Of a stretch of DNA of 64,000 bases, positions 16,593 through 27,395 are shown piece by piece. Each line of letters starts with the position of its first letter. Position 1 is the stretch's first letter. The stretch comes from an uncultured Alistipes sp. (lineage in GTDB: Bacteria > Bacteroidota > Bacteroidia > Bacteroidales > Rikenellaceae). A program made the translations under genes and the position numbers. A model generated the notes under the pieces. It worked only from the letters and a program-made list of their open reading frames with translations, was not told where the DNA came from and did not search any database. The stretch covers positions 1 to 64,000 of the forward strand of contig CASDZK010000043.1 of NCBI GenBank assembly GCA_949286165.1. Direction: 5' to 3'.

Positions 16593-19500
16593 ATGAATAG
16601 CAAGTTCCCTGAGTACAAAGGATTGAACCTGGCCGATATCAATCGGGAGATATTGGAGCAATGGAAACAAGAAGATACCTTTCAGAAAAGCATAGACACC
16701 CGGGAAGGACATCCGGCTTTCGTATTTTACGAAGGTCCTCCTTCGGCGAACGGAACGCCGGGCATCCATCATGTCATGGCCCGCACCATCAAGGACTTGA
16801 TCTGCCGTTATAAAACGCAGCAGGGGTTTCAGGTGCGCCGCAAGGCCGGATGGGACACTCACGGGCTGCCCGTGGAATTGGGCGTGGAGAAGAAACTCGG
16901 CATTACAAAAGAGGATATCGGAACCAAAATATCCATCGAAGAGTACAATAAGACCTGCCGTCGGGAGGTCATGACCTATACGGACCAGTGGAAGGAGCTG
17001 ACCGGCAAGATGGGGTATTGGGTCAATATGGACGATCCCTACATCACGTATGACAATAAATACATAGAAACGCTGTGGTGGATGTTGAAGGAGTTGTTCA
17101 ACAAGGGGCTGTTGTACAAGGGATACACCATTCAACCCTATTCGCCGGCGGCCGGTACCGGTCTTTCCAACCATGAATTGAATCAGCCGGGTTGTTATCG
17201 GGATGTGAAAGATACTACCTGCACCGCCCAGTTCAAGGCGGTGCGCGACGACCGGTCGGCCTTTCTGTTCGACGGAACGGTAGGGGGCGACCTCTATTTT
17301 CTGGCCTGGACCACGACGCCGTGGACCCTGCCTTCCAATACGGCGCTGGCCGTTCATCCCGAGGTAACCTACCTCCGGGTAAACAGTTATAATCCTTATA
17401 CGGGAGAACCGGTAACCGTGATTTTGGCGGAACCGCTGCTCGACAAGTATTTTCCGAAAAAGAACGCCGCATTGAAGATAGACGAATATGCCGGCGACGG
17501 GAAAAATATTCCTTTTGAAGTGACCGGTTCGTACAAAGGGGCCGATTTGACCGGTATCCGTTACGAACAGCTGGTGCCATGGGTAAAACCCGACGGCGAC
17601 GCGTTCCGGGTAATTCCCGGCGATTACGTGACGACGGAGGACGGGACTGGTATCGTGCATATCGCGCCGACGTTCGGCGCCGACGACGACCGGGTGGCCA
17701 AAGCGGCGGGAATCGCTCCGCTGCTCATGGTGGACAAAAACGGCAAGACGGCTCCCATGGTGGACCGTACCGGCAAGTTCTTTCTGATAGAGGATCTCGA
17801 TCCCCGGTTTGTCCGGGAACAGGTCGATACGAAGGCTTACGGCGAATATGCCGGCCGGTATGTGAAAAATGCGTACGACGATACGCTGACGGAGAACGAT
17901 CCGACGCTCGACATCGATCTTTGCGTCATGCTGAAAGCGGCCAACCGGGTCTTCAAGATCGAAAAACACGTGCATAACTATCCGCATTGCTGGCGGACGG
18001 ACAAACCGGTGTTGTATTATCCGCTCGATTCGTGGTTCATCAAGACCACGGCGTTCCGGGACCGCATGATCGAACTGAACAATACGGTCAATTGGAAACC
18101 GCAGTCTACGGGGATGGGGCGTTTCGGCAAGTGGCTGGAAAACCTTGTGGACTGGAACCTGTCGCGTTCCCGTTACTGGGGCACTCCGCTGCCCATCTGG
18201 TCGGACGAAAATCATACGGAGTTCAAATGCATCGGTTCCGTGGCCGAATTGAAGGCGGAGATCGACAAATCGGTAGCGGCCGGCTTTATGACGGAAAATC
18301 CGTTGGCCGAATTTGCGGAAGGCGATTTCTCCAAAGCCAATTACGAGAAATTCGACCTGCACCGTCCTTATGTAGATCGCATCGTGCTGGTGTCGTCGAA
18401 AGGGGAGAGGATGCAGCGGGAGAGCGATCTGATCGATGTTTGGTTCGATTCCGGCGCCATGCCCTACGCTCAGGTGCATTTCCCCTTCGAGATTTCCGCC
18501 GAAGAGTTCCGCCGGGTTTATCCGGCCGATTTCGTGGCGGAAGGGGTAGATCAGACGCGGGGATGGTTCTTTACTTTGCATGCGCTGGCGACGATGCTGT
18601 TCGATTCGGTCGCATTCAAAAATATCATATCGAACGGCCTGGTGCTCGACAAGAACGGGAACAAGATGAGCAAACGGCTCGGCAATGCCGTCAATCCGTT
18701 CGAAGTGATCGATGTTTACGGCGCCGATGCGGTGCGCTGGTACATGGTCAGCAACTCGCAGCCGTGGGATAACCTGAAATTCGATGTGGACGGGGTCGAT
18801 GAGGTCCGCCGCAAATTTTTCGGCACGTTATACAATACGTACAGCTTCTTCGCGTTGTATGCCAACGTCGATCGGTTTACGGGGGAGGAACCCCAGGTTC
18901 CGATGTCCGAACGTCCCGAAATCGACCGTTGGATCGTTTCTTTGCTGAATACGCTGGTAAAACGGGTAACGGCGAGTCTTGAAGACTACGATCCGACCCC
19001 TGCCGCCCGGGCCATTTCCGATTTCGTAAACGAAAACCTGTCGAACTGGTACGTGCGGCTGAACCGCAAACGTTTCTGGGGCGGCGGAATGACGACGGAC
19101 AAACTGGCCGCTTACCAGACGCTTTACCAATGCTTGAAAACGGTCGCTTTGCTTTCGGCTCCGTTCGCTCCGTTTATCTCCGACAAACTGTACCGGGATT
19201 TGACCGGCGGCGGCGAATCGGTGCATCTGGCGGCTTTCCCGGTTTGCGACGAAACGGCCGTCGATGCTTCGTTGGAGGAAAAGATGGATATCGCCCAGCG
19301 GGTCTCTTCCATGGTTCTGGCCTTGCGAAGGAAGGTCAATATCAAGGTCCGCCAGCCGTTGTCCAAGATCATGATGCCCGTGCTCGACCCGGCATTGAAA
19401 GAGGCGGTGGAAGCGGTAAAAGGGCTGATCCTTTCGGAAGTGAATGTCAAGGAACTCGAATACATCGTCGATACTACCGGCGTGCTGGTCAAGAAAATCA

Positions 19501-20009
19501 AACCGAATTTCAAGACCCTCGGTCCCCGGTACGGGAAGCAGATGAAACAGATCGGCAACGCCGTGGCTGCGCTCGGTCAGGCTGAAATCAACCGGATCGA
19601 AGCGGAAGGCCGGTACGCGCTGGAAGTGGACGGACAGCTATTGGAACTTTCCCGCGAGGATTTCGACATTACTTCGGAAGATATTCCCGGGTGGCTCGTG
19701 GCTACGGAAGGCCGGCTTACCGTGGCGTTGGACATTCACGTATCCGATGAACTGCGGAGCGAAGGAATCGCCCGCGAACTGGTCAATCGGATTCAGAATA
19801 TCCGGAAAGATTCCGGTTTCGAGGTAACGGATAAGATAAAAGTGTTTATCCGACGCAACGAACTGGTCAATCGGGCGGTGGAAACGCATGCGGCGTATAT
19901 CGCGGCCCAGACTTTGGCACTGGATGTGCAGCTGGTGGATGAGCTGGACCGGCCGCAGTCCGTCGAAATCGACGATGCGGAAGTTTTTCTGTCCGTCGTG
20001 CGCCAGTAG
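16593..20009 (+). CDS. ileS: Isoleucyl-tRNA synthetase
   Basis: This cytoplasmic class I synthetase charges tRNA-Ile. The 1138-residue protein is of the long IleS form common in Bacteroidota. The N-terminal catalytic part has PPSANGTPGIHHVMA with the HIGH-type motif HHVM at residues 59-62, and KMSKR at 691-695. Between them lies the editing (CP1) domain, with a TTPWTLPSNTALAVHP block near residue 240. The C-terminal part contains the anticodon-binding helices and an RELVNRIQNIRKDSGFEV block. It stands alone; the TraR/DksA-like gene follows under its own promoter. Confidence 0.97.
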   Translation: MNSKFPEYKGLNLADINREILEQWKQEDTFQKSIDTREGHPAFVFYEGPPSANGTPGIHHVMARTIKDLICRYKTQQGFQVRRKAGWDTHGLPVELGVEKKLGITKEDIGTKISIEEYNKTCRREVMTYTDQWKELTGKMGYWVNMDDPYITYDNKYIETLWWMLKELFNKGLLYKGYTIQPYSPAAGTGLSNHELNQPGCYRDVKDTTCTAQFKAVRDDRSAFLFDGTVGGDLYFLAWTTTPWTLPSNTALAVHPEVTYLRVNSYNPYTGEPVTVILAEPLLDKYFPKKNAALKIDEYAGDGKNIPFEVTGSYKGADLTGIRYEQLVPWVKPDGDAFRVIPGDYVTTEDGTGIVHIAPTFGADDDRVAKAAGIAPLLMVDKNGKTAPMVDRTGKFFLIEDLDPRFVREQVDTKAYGEYAGRYVKNAYDDTLTENDPTLDIDLCVMLKAANRVFKIEKHVHNYPHCWRTDKPVLYYPLDSWFIKTTAFRDRMIELNNTVNWKPQSTGMGRFGKWLENLVDWNLSRSRYWGTPLPIWSDENHTEFKCIGSVAELKAEIDKSVAAGFMTENPLAEFAEGDFSKANYEKFDLHRPYVDRIVLVSSKGERMQRESDLIDVWFDSGAMPYAQVHFPFEISAEEFRRVYPADFVAEGVDQTRGWFFTLHALATMLFDSVAFKNIISNGLVLDKNGNKMSKRLGNAVNPFEVIDVYGADAVRWYMVSNSQPWDNLKFDVDGVDEVRRKFFGTLYNTYSFFALYANVDRFTGEEPQVPMSERPEIDRWIVSLLNTLVKRVTASLEDYDPTPAARAISDFVNENLSNWYVRLNRKRFWGGGMTTDKLAAYQTLYQCLKTVALLSAPFAPFISDKLYRDLTGGGESVHLAAFPVCDETAVDASLEEKMDIAQRVSSMVLALRRKVNIKVRQPLSKIMMPVLDPALKEAVEAVKGLILSEVNVKELEYIVDTTGVLVKKIKPNFKTLGPRYGKQMKQIGNAVAALGQAEINRIEAEGRYALEVDGQLLELSREDFDITSEDIPGWLVATEGRLTVALDIHVSDELRSEGIARELVNRIQNIRKDSGFEVTDKIKVFIRRNELVNRAVETHAAYIAAQTLALDVQLVDELDRPQSVEIDDAEVFLSVVRQ

Positions 20010-20049
20010 GAGAAGAGCATTTTTCCTTCCGGAAGAAATTCGTACCGAA

Positions 20050-20081
20050 TTTGTGCATGCCGGAAGAATATGCTATCTTTA
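20050..20081 (+). promoter_or_regulatory. Promoter of the TraR/DksA-like gene
   Basis: TTTG (20050-20053) and TATCTTTA (20074-20081) are separated by 20 bp, matching the Bacteroidota TTTG-N19/20-TAnnTTTG form. The gene starts at 20128, leaving a leader of about 40 bases. Confidence 0.65.
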
Positions 20082-20127
20082 CCCTATATCGAAATGTTTA
20101 ATATTTATTATAAAGTAAGAAAGAGTT

Positions 20128-20514
20128 ATGGCAGAAGTAGAAAAAACGAGGTATTCGGATGAAGATTTGGCGGAATTCAAGGAAATTATTCTGGCCAAGT
20201 TGGAAAAGGCCCGTGCCGATTACGACCTCTTACGAGCAACGATTACTCAAACCGAAAGCAACGGGACCGACGATACATCACCTACCTTTAAGATCTTGGA
20301 AGAAGGAGCGGCAACTTTGTCGAAGGAAGAATCGGGCCGTTTGGCTCAGCGTCAGCTGAAATTCATCCAGCATCTGGAAGCGGCGTTGGTGCGTATCGAA
20401 AACAAAACGTACGGCGTATGCCGGGAAACCGGGAAACTCATTTCGAAAGAACGGTTGAAGGTGGTTCCCCACGCTACGCTTTCCATGGAGGCCAAGAACA
20501 GCGGAACGAAATAG
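20128..20514 (+). CDS. TraR/DksA-family protein with reduced zinc finger
   Basis: This 128-residue protein has the long helical hairpin of DksA-like proteins (residues 8-85), then the remnant of the zinc-finger tail: YGVCRETGKLISKERLKVVP, with only one cysteine where classical DksA has four. Reduced-cysteine forms of this kind are, from memory, usual in Bacteroidota. Relatives bind in the RNA polymerase secondary channel and modulate transcription, often with ppGpp; whether this one does is not known. In many Bacteroidota a lipoprotein signal peptidase gene follows it, but here a strong terminator and a flippase gene follow instead. Confidence 0.8.
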   Translation: MAEVEKTRYSDEDLAEFKEIILAKLEKARADYDLLRATITQTESNGTDDTSPTFKILEEGAATLSKEESGRLAQRQLKFIQHLEAALVRIENKTYGVCRETGKLISKERLKVVPHATLSMEAKNSGTK

Positions 20515-20535
20515 GTTGCGCTGCATTTGCAGGCG

Positions 20536-20589
20536 GGTTGTCCTAAAACGGGTTGAGGCCGGAATGTGCGGTTGGGTTTTAGGACAACC
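20536..20589 (+). terminator. Terminator after the TraR/DksA-like gene
   Basis: A perfect 14-bp inverted repeat (ggttgtcctaaaac / gttttaggacaacc) with a 26-base loop is followed by tgtctttttat. It lies 22 bp after the stop codon. Confidence 0.8.
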
Positions 20590-20639
20590 TGTCTTTTTAT
20601 TCCGGATTTGCGAATTTTCAGAGAACAGAAAAAGAGATT

Positions 20640-22181
20640 ATGGGGTCCGAACGGTTGAAATACAGTATTGCGAATGCGAAAACTTCGCTGCTGTTTTATT
20701 TCGTCATGCTGGCCGTCAATCTCGTTTCCCGCCGGATTTTTCTGGACATGTTGGGCGACAGCGCCATGGGAACGGCTGCGACCATGCAGCGTACGGTAGG
20801 TTTACTGAACATGGCCGAGATGGGCATTACCACCAGCATTACCTGCGCGCTGTTCGCTCCCATCTACCGGCAGGACCGGGAAGAGATCAACCGCATCGTT
20901 TCGTTGTTCTGTTATCTGTTCCGGCTCGTGGGCGTCGCCATTCTGGTTATCGGCGCCGGCATCTCCTTTTTTACCCCCATGCTGATCGAGGGCGAAGTCA
21001 GCCGGCTTTATATCTACGCCTCTTTCTTTACGTTTCTGTTCACGACTTCCCTCGGCTATTTTTTCAATTACAAGCAGTTTCTGCTGCTGGCTTCCCAGAA
21101 AACCTATATCGTCACGCGGATAACCAATTACGTGCTGATCGCCAAAATCGTTTGTCAGGTCATCGTCATCCGGTTTCTGGGGGCGGGGTATCTTTCCTGG
21201 CTGGCCCTCGAAGCGGTCTTCGCCCTGCTCTTCACGCTCGTGTTAGAAAGGCGGGTAGGCCGCGAATACCCGTGGCTATCCCCTTCTTACGCTTTGGGAA
21301 GGAGAATCCGGAAAGAGTACCGGTATATTTTCCGGAATATGAAGCAGGTCGTGTCCCATAAAATCGCCAATGTCATGCTGACCCAGACCGACACGCTCAT
21401 TGTCAGCAAGATGATTTCGGTCGTCATGGTTACCTTTTATGTCAATTATGCGATGATCGCCACCAAGATCGTGACGCTGACCGGTTCCATGTTTTCCGGC
21501 GTATGGGCGAGCGTCGGCCATTTGATTTCGGAAGGGGATTCCCGAAAGATACGGCTGGTTTTCCGGCAATTCTCCGCAATCTCTTTTTTCATCGGAGGCG
21601 TGGTCTCCCTCTGCGTCTGGCATCTGGCCTCCCCGTTCATTTCGTTCATGTTCGGCGAACGTTACGTTTTGTCCGACGATATTCTGTTTTGCATCGTCGC
21701 CGCCATGTTTGTTTCCATCGTTCGCCAGCCGCTGCTGGTTTTCCTGAACGGTTATTCGTTGTACCGCGACGTTTGGGCGGCCTGGTGCGAAGCGGGGCTG
21801 AACTTATGCATTTCCATCGCGGGAGCCTATTATTGGGGACTGTTGGGCGTGGTGCTCGGAACGGCGGTCAGCACGGGGTTGATTTCGCTGGGCTGGAAAC
21901 CTTATTTTTTGTTCCGGAACGCTTTTCGGATGTCGCCGCGGGGATATTACCTGAGTTTTCTGAAGTATATGGCGATGCTTGCAGTGACCGCCTGGGCGGC
22001 CGCCCGGTTGCTGGATTTGGCGGGCGGGGTCTCCTGTTCCGGATTCGGTGGCTTCCTGTTGTACGCTTCCGCTTTGTTCGGCTTTTCTTCGGTCGTTTAC
22101 GGCGGATTGCTCTATGCCGTTTCCCCGGCCATGCGCGAGGCCATGCGTCTGGGCTGGCAGATAGTGCGGAAAAAACGGTAA
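20640..22181 (+). CDS. Polysaccharide flippase, Wzx/MATE-like
   Basis: This 513-residue inner-membrane protein has about 12-14 hydrophobic segments. The N-terminal block, with NLVSRRIFLDMLGDSAMGTAA and LLNMAEMGITTSI, is typical of oligosaccharide flippases of the MOP superfamily, which move lipid-linked glycan units across the membrane. No other glycan-synthesis genes flank it, so its substrate is unknown; manC is 11 kb away. The gene begins 51 bp after the terminator of the TraR/DksA-like gene. No promoter of the usual form was recognised directly upstream. Confidence 0.85.
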   Translation: MGSERLKYSIANAKTSLLFYFVMLAVNLVSRRIFLDMLGDSAMGTAATMQRTVGLLNMAEMGITTSITCALFAPIYRQDREEINRIVSLFCYLFRLVGVAILVIGAGISFFTPMLIEGEVSRLYIYASFFTFLFTTSLGYFFNYKQFLLLASQKTYIVTRITNYVLIAKIVCQVIVIRFLGAGYLSWLALEAVFALLFTLVLERRVGREYPWLSPSYALGRRIRKEYRYIFRNMKQVVSHKIANVMLTQTDTLIVSKMISVVMVTFYVNYAMIATKIVTLTGSMFSGVWASVGHLISEGDSRKIRLVFRQFSAISFFIGGVVSLCVWHLASPFISFMFGERYVLSDDILFCIVAAMFVSIVRQPLLVFLNGYSLYRDVWAAWCEAGLNLCISIAGAYYWGLLGVVLGTAVSTGLISLGWKPYFLFRNAFRMSPRGYYLSFLKYMAMLAVTAWAAARLLDLAGGVSCSGFGGFLLYASALFGFSSVVYGGLLYAVSPAMREAMRLGWQIVRKKR

Positions 22182-22199
22182 CGGGACCAGTCGCGGAAT

Positions 22200-22231
22200 T
22201 TTGGCCGGAGGATGGAAAATGGTTATCTTTA
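22200..22231 (+). promoter_or_regulatory. Sulfatase promoter
   Basis: TTTG (22200-22203), a 20-bp spacer and TATCTTTA (22224-22231) match the Bacteroidota promoter form. The leader to the ATG at 22270 is about 30 bases. Confidence 0.65.
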
Positions 22232-22269
22232 CGAACGGATCGCTGAAGATTCGGAAATTTCTGGAATAA

Positions 22270-23784
22270 ATGAAAAAAACGCTTTCTTTCTCGTTGGCAT
22301 TGCTGGCCGGGCAGGCTTTGTCGGCTCAGGAACGCCCGAATATCATCGTTTTTCTGGTCGATGACATGGGGCTGATGGACACTTCCCTGCCTTTTTTGAC
22401 GGATGTATCGGGGAAGCCGGTCGAATATCCGTTGAACGAATGGTACCGGACGCCCAATATGGAACGGATGGCCCGGCAGGGGATCCGGTTTTCCACGTTT
22501 TACGCGCAAAGCGTCAGCTCTCCGTCGCGGGCTTCTATCCTGACCGGGCAGAACGCTACGCGTCACGGGGTTACGAACTGGATCAATTCCGAAAGCAACA
22601 ACCGTACGCCTTACGGCCCGCAGGGGTGGAACTGGCAAGGGCTTTCCGTGGCCGACGCGCCGCTGCCCTATGTCCTGCAACAGGCCGGCTATCGGACGAT
22701 TCATGTCGGGAAAGCCCATTTCGGATGCATCGGCAGCGAAGGGGAAGACCCCTCCCGTCTCGGATTCGATGTGAATATCGCCGGTTCTTCCATCGGGGAA
22801 CCGGGCAGTTATTACGGAGAATCGGGATACGGGCATTTGAAGGGAAATAAAAGCCGGGCGGTTCCCGGCTTGCAGAAATATCACGGAACGGATCTGTTTT
22901 TGACGGAGGCCCTGACCCTGGAAGCCGAAGAACAGATTGCCCGGGCGGCGAAGGACAAGACACCGTTTTTCTTATATATGGCCCATTATGCGGTGCATAC
23001 TCCGCTGGAACCGGACCCGCGGTTCGCCGCCCGTTACCGGGATTCGGGGAAATCGCCGCGGGCGCAGGCTTTCGCTACCTTGATCGAGGGCATGGACCGT
23101 TCGCTCGGGGAGATCATGGATTGTTTGGAGGAGCAGGGCATTGCCGAAAACACGTTGATCCTTTTCCTGGGAGACAACGGTTCCGATGCTCCGTTGGGAG
23201 CGGAAAAGGAACATACCTCTTCCGCTCCGTTGCGGGGTAAAAAGGGGACGGAATTCGAAGGAGGCGTGCGCGTTCCTTTCATCGCCTGCTGGGGCAAACC
23301 CGACCGGAACAACCGGAACCAGCGCAGGCTTCCCATACGGGCGAATGCCGTGCAGCTGCAATCGGGAACGGTCATGGATATTTATCCCACCGTGTTGCGT
23401 GCGGCGGGCGTGCCCGAACCGGAGAACCACATCCTGGACGGCCGGGATTTGGGACGGCGGCTGCAAGGGAAAAAAGACGGGAAAAGCCCGGAAACCATGT
23501 TGGTCCATTTCCCCCATCAACACCGGGGAAGCTATTTTACGGCTTACCGGAACGGCGCGTGGAAACTGATTTATTATTACCGGCCGGAAAACCCCTCGGA
23601 ACCGGAATACCGTCTGTACAATCTGGAGGAAGATCCGTGGGAAGACCGGGACCTTTCCGGATCGGAACGGGTTAAGCTGGCGGAAATGGTCCGGGAAATG
23701 CGGGACCGCCTGGAGGCAGAGGGCGCGCTGTATCCCGAAGACGCCGAAGGCCGGCCGTTGAAACCGGTTGTCCCCGAATCGTAA
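22270..23784 (+). CDS. Secreted S-type sulfatase
   Basis: This 504-residue sulfatase has a signal peptide (cleavage near ALSAQ). It shows RPNIIVFLVDDMG with the metal-binding Asp pair at 31-32, and the maturation motif SSPSR at residues 83-87, in which Ser83 rather than Cys would become formylglycine. It also has VGKAHFG and FLGDNGSDAP, which supply further active-site residues. Serine-type sulfatases need a radical-SAM maturase (anSME); none is in the window. Substrates are probably sulfated host or algal glycans. It is a single gene; the peptidase downstream starts 82 bp later at the chosen ATG. Confidence 0.92.
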   Translation: MKKTLSFSLALLAGQALSAQERPNIIVFLVDDMGLMDTSLPFLTDVSGKPVEYPLNEWYRTPNMERMARQGIRFSTFYAQSVSSPSRASILTGQNATRHGVTNWINSESNNRTPYGPQGWNWQGLSVADAPLPYVLQQAGYRTIHVGKAHFGCIGSEGEDPSRLGFDVNIAGSSIGEPGSYYGESGYGHLKGNKSRAVPGLQKYHGTDLFLTEALTLEAEEQIARAAKDKTPFFLYMAHYAVHTPLEPDPRFAARYRDSGKSPRAQAFATLIEGMDRSLGEIMDCLEEQGIAENTLILFLGDNGSDAPLGAEKEHTSSAPLRGKKGTEFEGGVRVPFIACWGKPDRNNRNQRRLPIRANAVQLQSGTVMDIYPTVLRAAGVPEPENHILDGRDLGRRLQGKKDGKSPETMLVHFPHQHRGSYFTAYRNGAWKLIYYYRPENPSEPEYRLYNLEEDPWEDRDLSGSERVKLAEMVREMRDRLEAEGALYPEDAEGRPLKPVVPES

Positions 23785-23866
23785 GCCCGGTATTGCCGCG
23801 GGGCGGAAATCGAACTATGTTATAGGGTATCGCCGGCGCGTCAGAGCCGGCTTGTATCGGTCGAAA

Positions 23867-25927
23867 ATGAAAATAGAGGTAAAACATTATCCGGCGGCCC
23901 GTGCGGACGCTTCTGTCCGGGACGACTATTTCGGAACGGAAGTCGCTGACCCTTACCGGTGGCTCGAAACCTCCGGTTCGGAAGAGACGCGAACGTGGAT
24001 AAAGGAGGAAAATGCGGTAACGGAAGATTATCTTTCGCAGATTCCGTTTCGGGAAGCGATCCGGCGGCGTCTGACCGAATTGTTCGACTATCCCAAATAC
24101 GGGCTTCCCGAAAGGCACGGCCCCTATACTGTTTTTTTCGAAAACGACGGGTTGCGGGCGCAAAGCGTGTGTTATATCCGTCGGGAGCCGGGAGGGGAAA
24201 AGAAAGTCTTGCTGGACCCCAATACGTTTTCTTCCGACGGTACGGCGGCCTTGATGTCGTTTACCGTTTCCCGGGACAACCGGTACGCCGCTTACGGCGT
24301 TTCGTCCGCGGGATCGGACTGGCAGCAAATCCGCATTGTCGATCTGGATTCGCGGCAGGTGTTGCCCGACGTCGTCGGCCGGGTCAAGTTTTCCGAAGCG
24401 GTATGGGCCGACGGGGGTTTTTATTACAGCCGTTACGACGAACCGGAAGCGGCCGGCGAGTTTTCCGCGGCCAATGCCTGCCAAAAGGTCTGTTTCCATC
24501 GCGTCGGCACGTCTCAGGCGGAAGATGAACGGGTGTTCGAGGATCCGAAGCACCCGTTGCGTTATTTTACCCCGTATGTAAGCCGCGACGGGGAATATCT
24601 CTTTGTTCTGGCGTCGGAAGGGACCTCCGGAACCGAGGTGTATTGCCGTCGCCGGGGGGAAGAGGAGTTTCGCGTGCTGTTTCCCGGTTTCCGATACGAT
24701 TATTTGCCTGTGGAGTGCGAGAACGGGCGTTTGCTGATGCTGACCAACGCGGACGCGCCCATGTTCCGCCTGACGGTTACCGACCTGACGGCGAAGAACC
24801 CTGTCGCCGCCGATTTGATTCCGGCTTCCGACCGGCTGTTGGAGCGCGTGTCCGTGTCGTGTGGTAGGATTTTTGCGATGTATCTTCGCGACGCCTCTTC
24901 CGAAGTGCGGGTTTTCGACCGGGAAGGACGGTTCCTGCATGCCCTCGCTTTGCCGGCTGTCGGCACGGTAACGGGCTTCGGGGGCGGTCCCGACGATCCG
25001 ACGACTTTTTATTCGTTCGTCAGTTTCAACAGTCCGCCCGTCATTTTCGAATATTACCCGGATACGGGAGCGAGTACATTGTTCAGAAAGAGCGCGACGA
25101 ATTTCGATCCGGACGATTTCGTCGTGGAGCAACGTTTCTTCGAAAGCAAGGACAAAACACGGATTCCGATGTTCGTTTGCTATCGGAAGGGTTTGCGACG
25201 GAACGGAAAAAACCTGGCGCATTTGTCCGGTTACGGCGGGTTCGACATCAGCCGTACCCCGGCTTTCTCCCCGGCCGACGTGCTGTTGATGGAACAGGGA
25301 GGCGTTTATGCTTCGGTAAATTTGCGGGGCGGGGGCGAATACGGAGAAGCCTGGCATCGGGCCGGCATGTTGTCCGAGAAACAGAACGTGTTCGACGATT
25401 TCATGGCCGCGGCCGACTTTCTGATAGCGGAAGGATATACCGGACCGGGGAAAATCGCCGCTTCGGGCGGTTCCAACGGGGGTCTGCTGGTCGGAGCCTG
25501 CCTGGTTCAGCGTCCCGACCTTTATACCGTCGTTTTCCCCCGCGTAGGCGTTCTCGACATGCTCCGTTACCATAAGTTTACCGTCGGTTGGGGCTGGGTC
25601 GTGGAATACGGCAGCAGCGACAATGCGGAACAGTTCGCTTATCTGCTCCGTTATTCTCCTTTGCATAATATCCGGCAAGGGGTCCGTTATCCTTCCGTGC
25701 TGGTCATGACGGCGGACCATGACGACCGGGTGGTTCCCGCCCATTCGTTCAAGTTCGCCGCGACTCTGCAGGCGGCGCAGGGCGGTCCGAATCCGGTGCT
25801 GATCCGCATCGACGACCGGGCGGGACACGGTGCGGGCAAGCCTACGGGCAAGATGATCGACGAATGGACGGACATGTATGCCTTCATGTTCCATGAGACC
25901 GAAACGCCGTTTATTACCCGTAAATAA
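23867..25927 (+). CDS. Prolyl oligopeptidase family serine peptidase
   Basis: This 686-residue protein begins at the ATG at 23867 (MKIEVKHYPAARAD); the longer frame to 23768 overlaps the sulfatase end and is rejected. The N-terminal third contains the DPYRWLE block usual in S9A peptidases, then a beta-propeller, then the alpha/beta-hydrolase domain. There, SGGSNGGLLVG holds the nucleophile Ser536, and later DDRVVPAHSFK and GHGAGKPTGK supply Asp and His. The family cleaves short peptides after proline. There is no clear signal peptide, so it is likely cytoplasmic or periplasmic by another route. Confidence 0.93.
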   Translation: MKIEVKHYPAARADASVRDDYFGTEVADPYRWLETSGSEETRTWIKEENAVTEDYLSQIPFREAIRRRLTELFDYPKYGLPERHGPYTVFFENDGLRAQSVCYIRREPGGEKKVLLDPNTFSSDGTAALMSFTVSRDNRYAAYGVSSAGSDWQQIRIVDLDSRQVLPDVVGRVKFSEAVWADGGFYYSRYDEPEAAGEFSAANACQKVCFHRVGTSQAEDERVFEDPKHPLRYFTPYVSRDGEYLFVLASEGTSGTEVYCRRRGEEEFRVLFPGFRYDYLPVECENGRLLMLTNADAPMFRLTVTDLTAKNPVAADLIPASDRLLERVSVSCGRIFAMYLRDASSEVRVFDREGRFLHALALPAVGTVTGFGGGPDDPTTFYSFVSFNSPPVIFEYYPDTGASTLFRKSATNFDPDDFVVEQRFFESKDKTRIPMFVCYRKGLRRNGKNLAHLSGYGGFDISRTPAFSPADVLLMEQGGVYASVNLRGGGEYGEAWHRAGMLSEKQNVFDDFMAAADFLIAEGYTGPGKIAASGGSNGGLLVGACLVQRPDLYTVVFPRVGVLDMLRYHKFTVGWGWVVEYGSSDNAEQFAYLLRYSPLHNIRQGVRYPSVLVMTADHDDRVVPAHSFKFAATLQAAQGGPNPVLIRIDDRAGHGAGKPTGKMIDEWTDMYAFMFHETETPFITRK

Positions 25928-26098
25928 GGCGGCGGCCATGCGCGGCGACGGGAAAAAGAGCGATTTTTTTTGTTTTTTTCAGGCTCGTTTTTCTTCTTAC
26001 TTTTTCGGAGGGCGGCCTTTTCGGGTTTCAAATTTCCGGAAACGGAGGGAAAAAGGGCTGAAATGGCAATATTTATGAATATGAATCAACGCTTTAGT

Positions 26099-26130
26099 GT
26101 TGAGAATAAAAAAATAATTACGTATTTTTG
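26099..26130 (+). promoter_or_regulatory. gapA promoter
   Basis: TATTTTTG (26123-26130) matches TAnnTTTG, with GTTG (26099-26102) 20 bp upstream as an imperfect -33 box. The leader to 26188 is about 50 bases. Confidence 0.6.
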
Positions 26131-26175
26131 CAATGCGCTTGAATGCGCGGTTACGGCGAAGTTTCAAACCTTTAA

Positions 26176-27195
<1,020 letters not shown>

Positions 27196-27244
27196 GTTTT
27201 TGAAATAAAACATGTTCGTCGAAAAATTTTCGGCAGATTAGGTA

Positions 27245-27275
27245 ATGGGGCTGTTCCAGAATCGGACAGCCCCAT
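27245..27275 (+). terminator. gapA terminator
   Basis: The arms atggggctgt (27245-27254) and acagccccat (27266-27275) pair over 10 bp, extended by two further pairs past a bulge, and are followed by ttgctattatttc. It lies 50 bp after the gapA stop. Confidence 0.7.
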
Positions 27276-27331
27276 TTGCTATTATTTCTCCCGTAAACTC
27301 TTACTGTTTTTTTACCGAAACAAACATAGCA

Positions 27332-27374
27332 AAAGAGGCCGACCTCAAGAAATCTCTTTTGGGTCGGCCTCTTT
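27332..27374. terminator. Bidirectional terminator between gapA and sdhB, repeat copy
   Basis: A perfect 13-bp stem (aaagaggccgacc / ggtcggcctcttt) lies between convergent genes. Its loop and arms are almost identical to 102-138. Within the loop, ctctttt can pair instead with the start of the left arm, giving an alternative fold. Confidence 0.75.
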
Positions 27375-27395
27375 CCCGTTATGATAAAATCAACA

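Noticed and set aside
16524..18581. 685-codon open frame on the minus strand
   Set aside because: It is antisense to ileS and has the composition of a shadow frame.
20510..20600. Insertion-sequence end near 20536-20589
   Set aside because: The inverted repeat has a 26-base loop and a T-run just after a stop codon, so it is a terminator. No transposase or target duplication is present.
23672..25939. 755-codon open frame on the minus strand
   Set aside because: It is antisense to the prolyl oligopeptidase, and no domain is visible in its translation.
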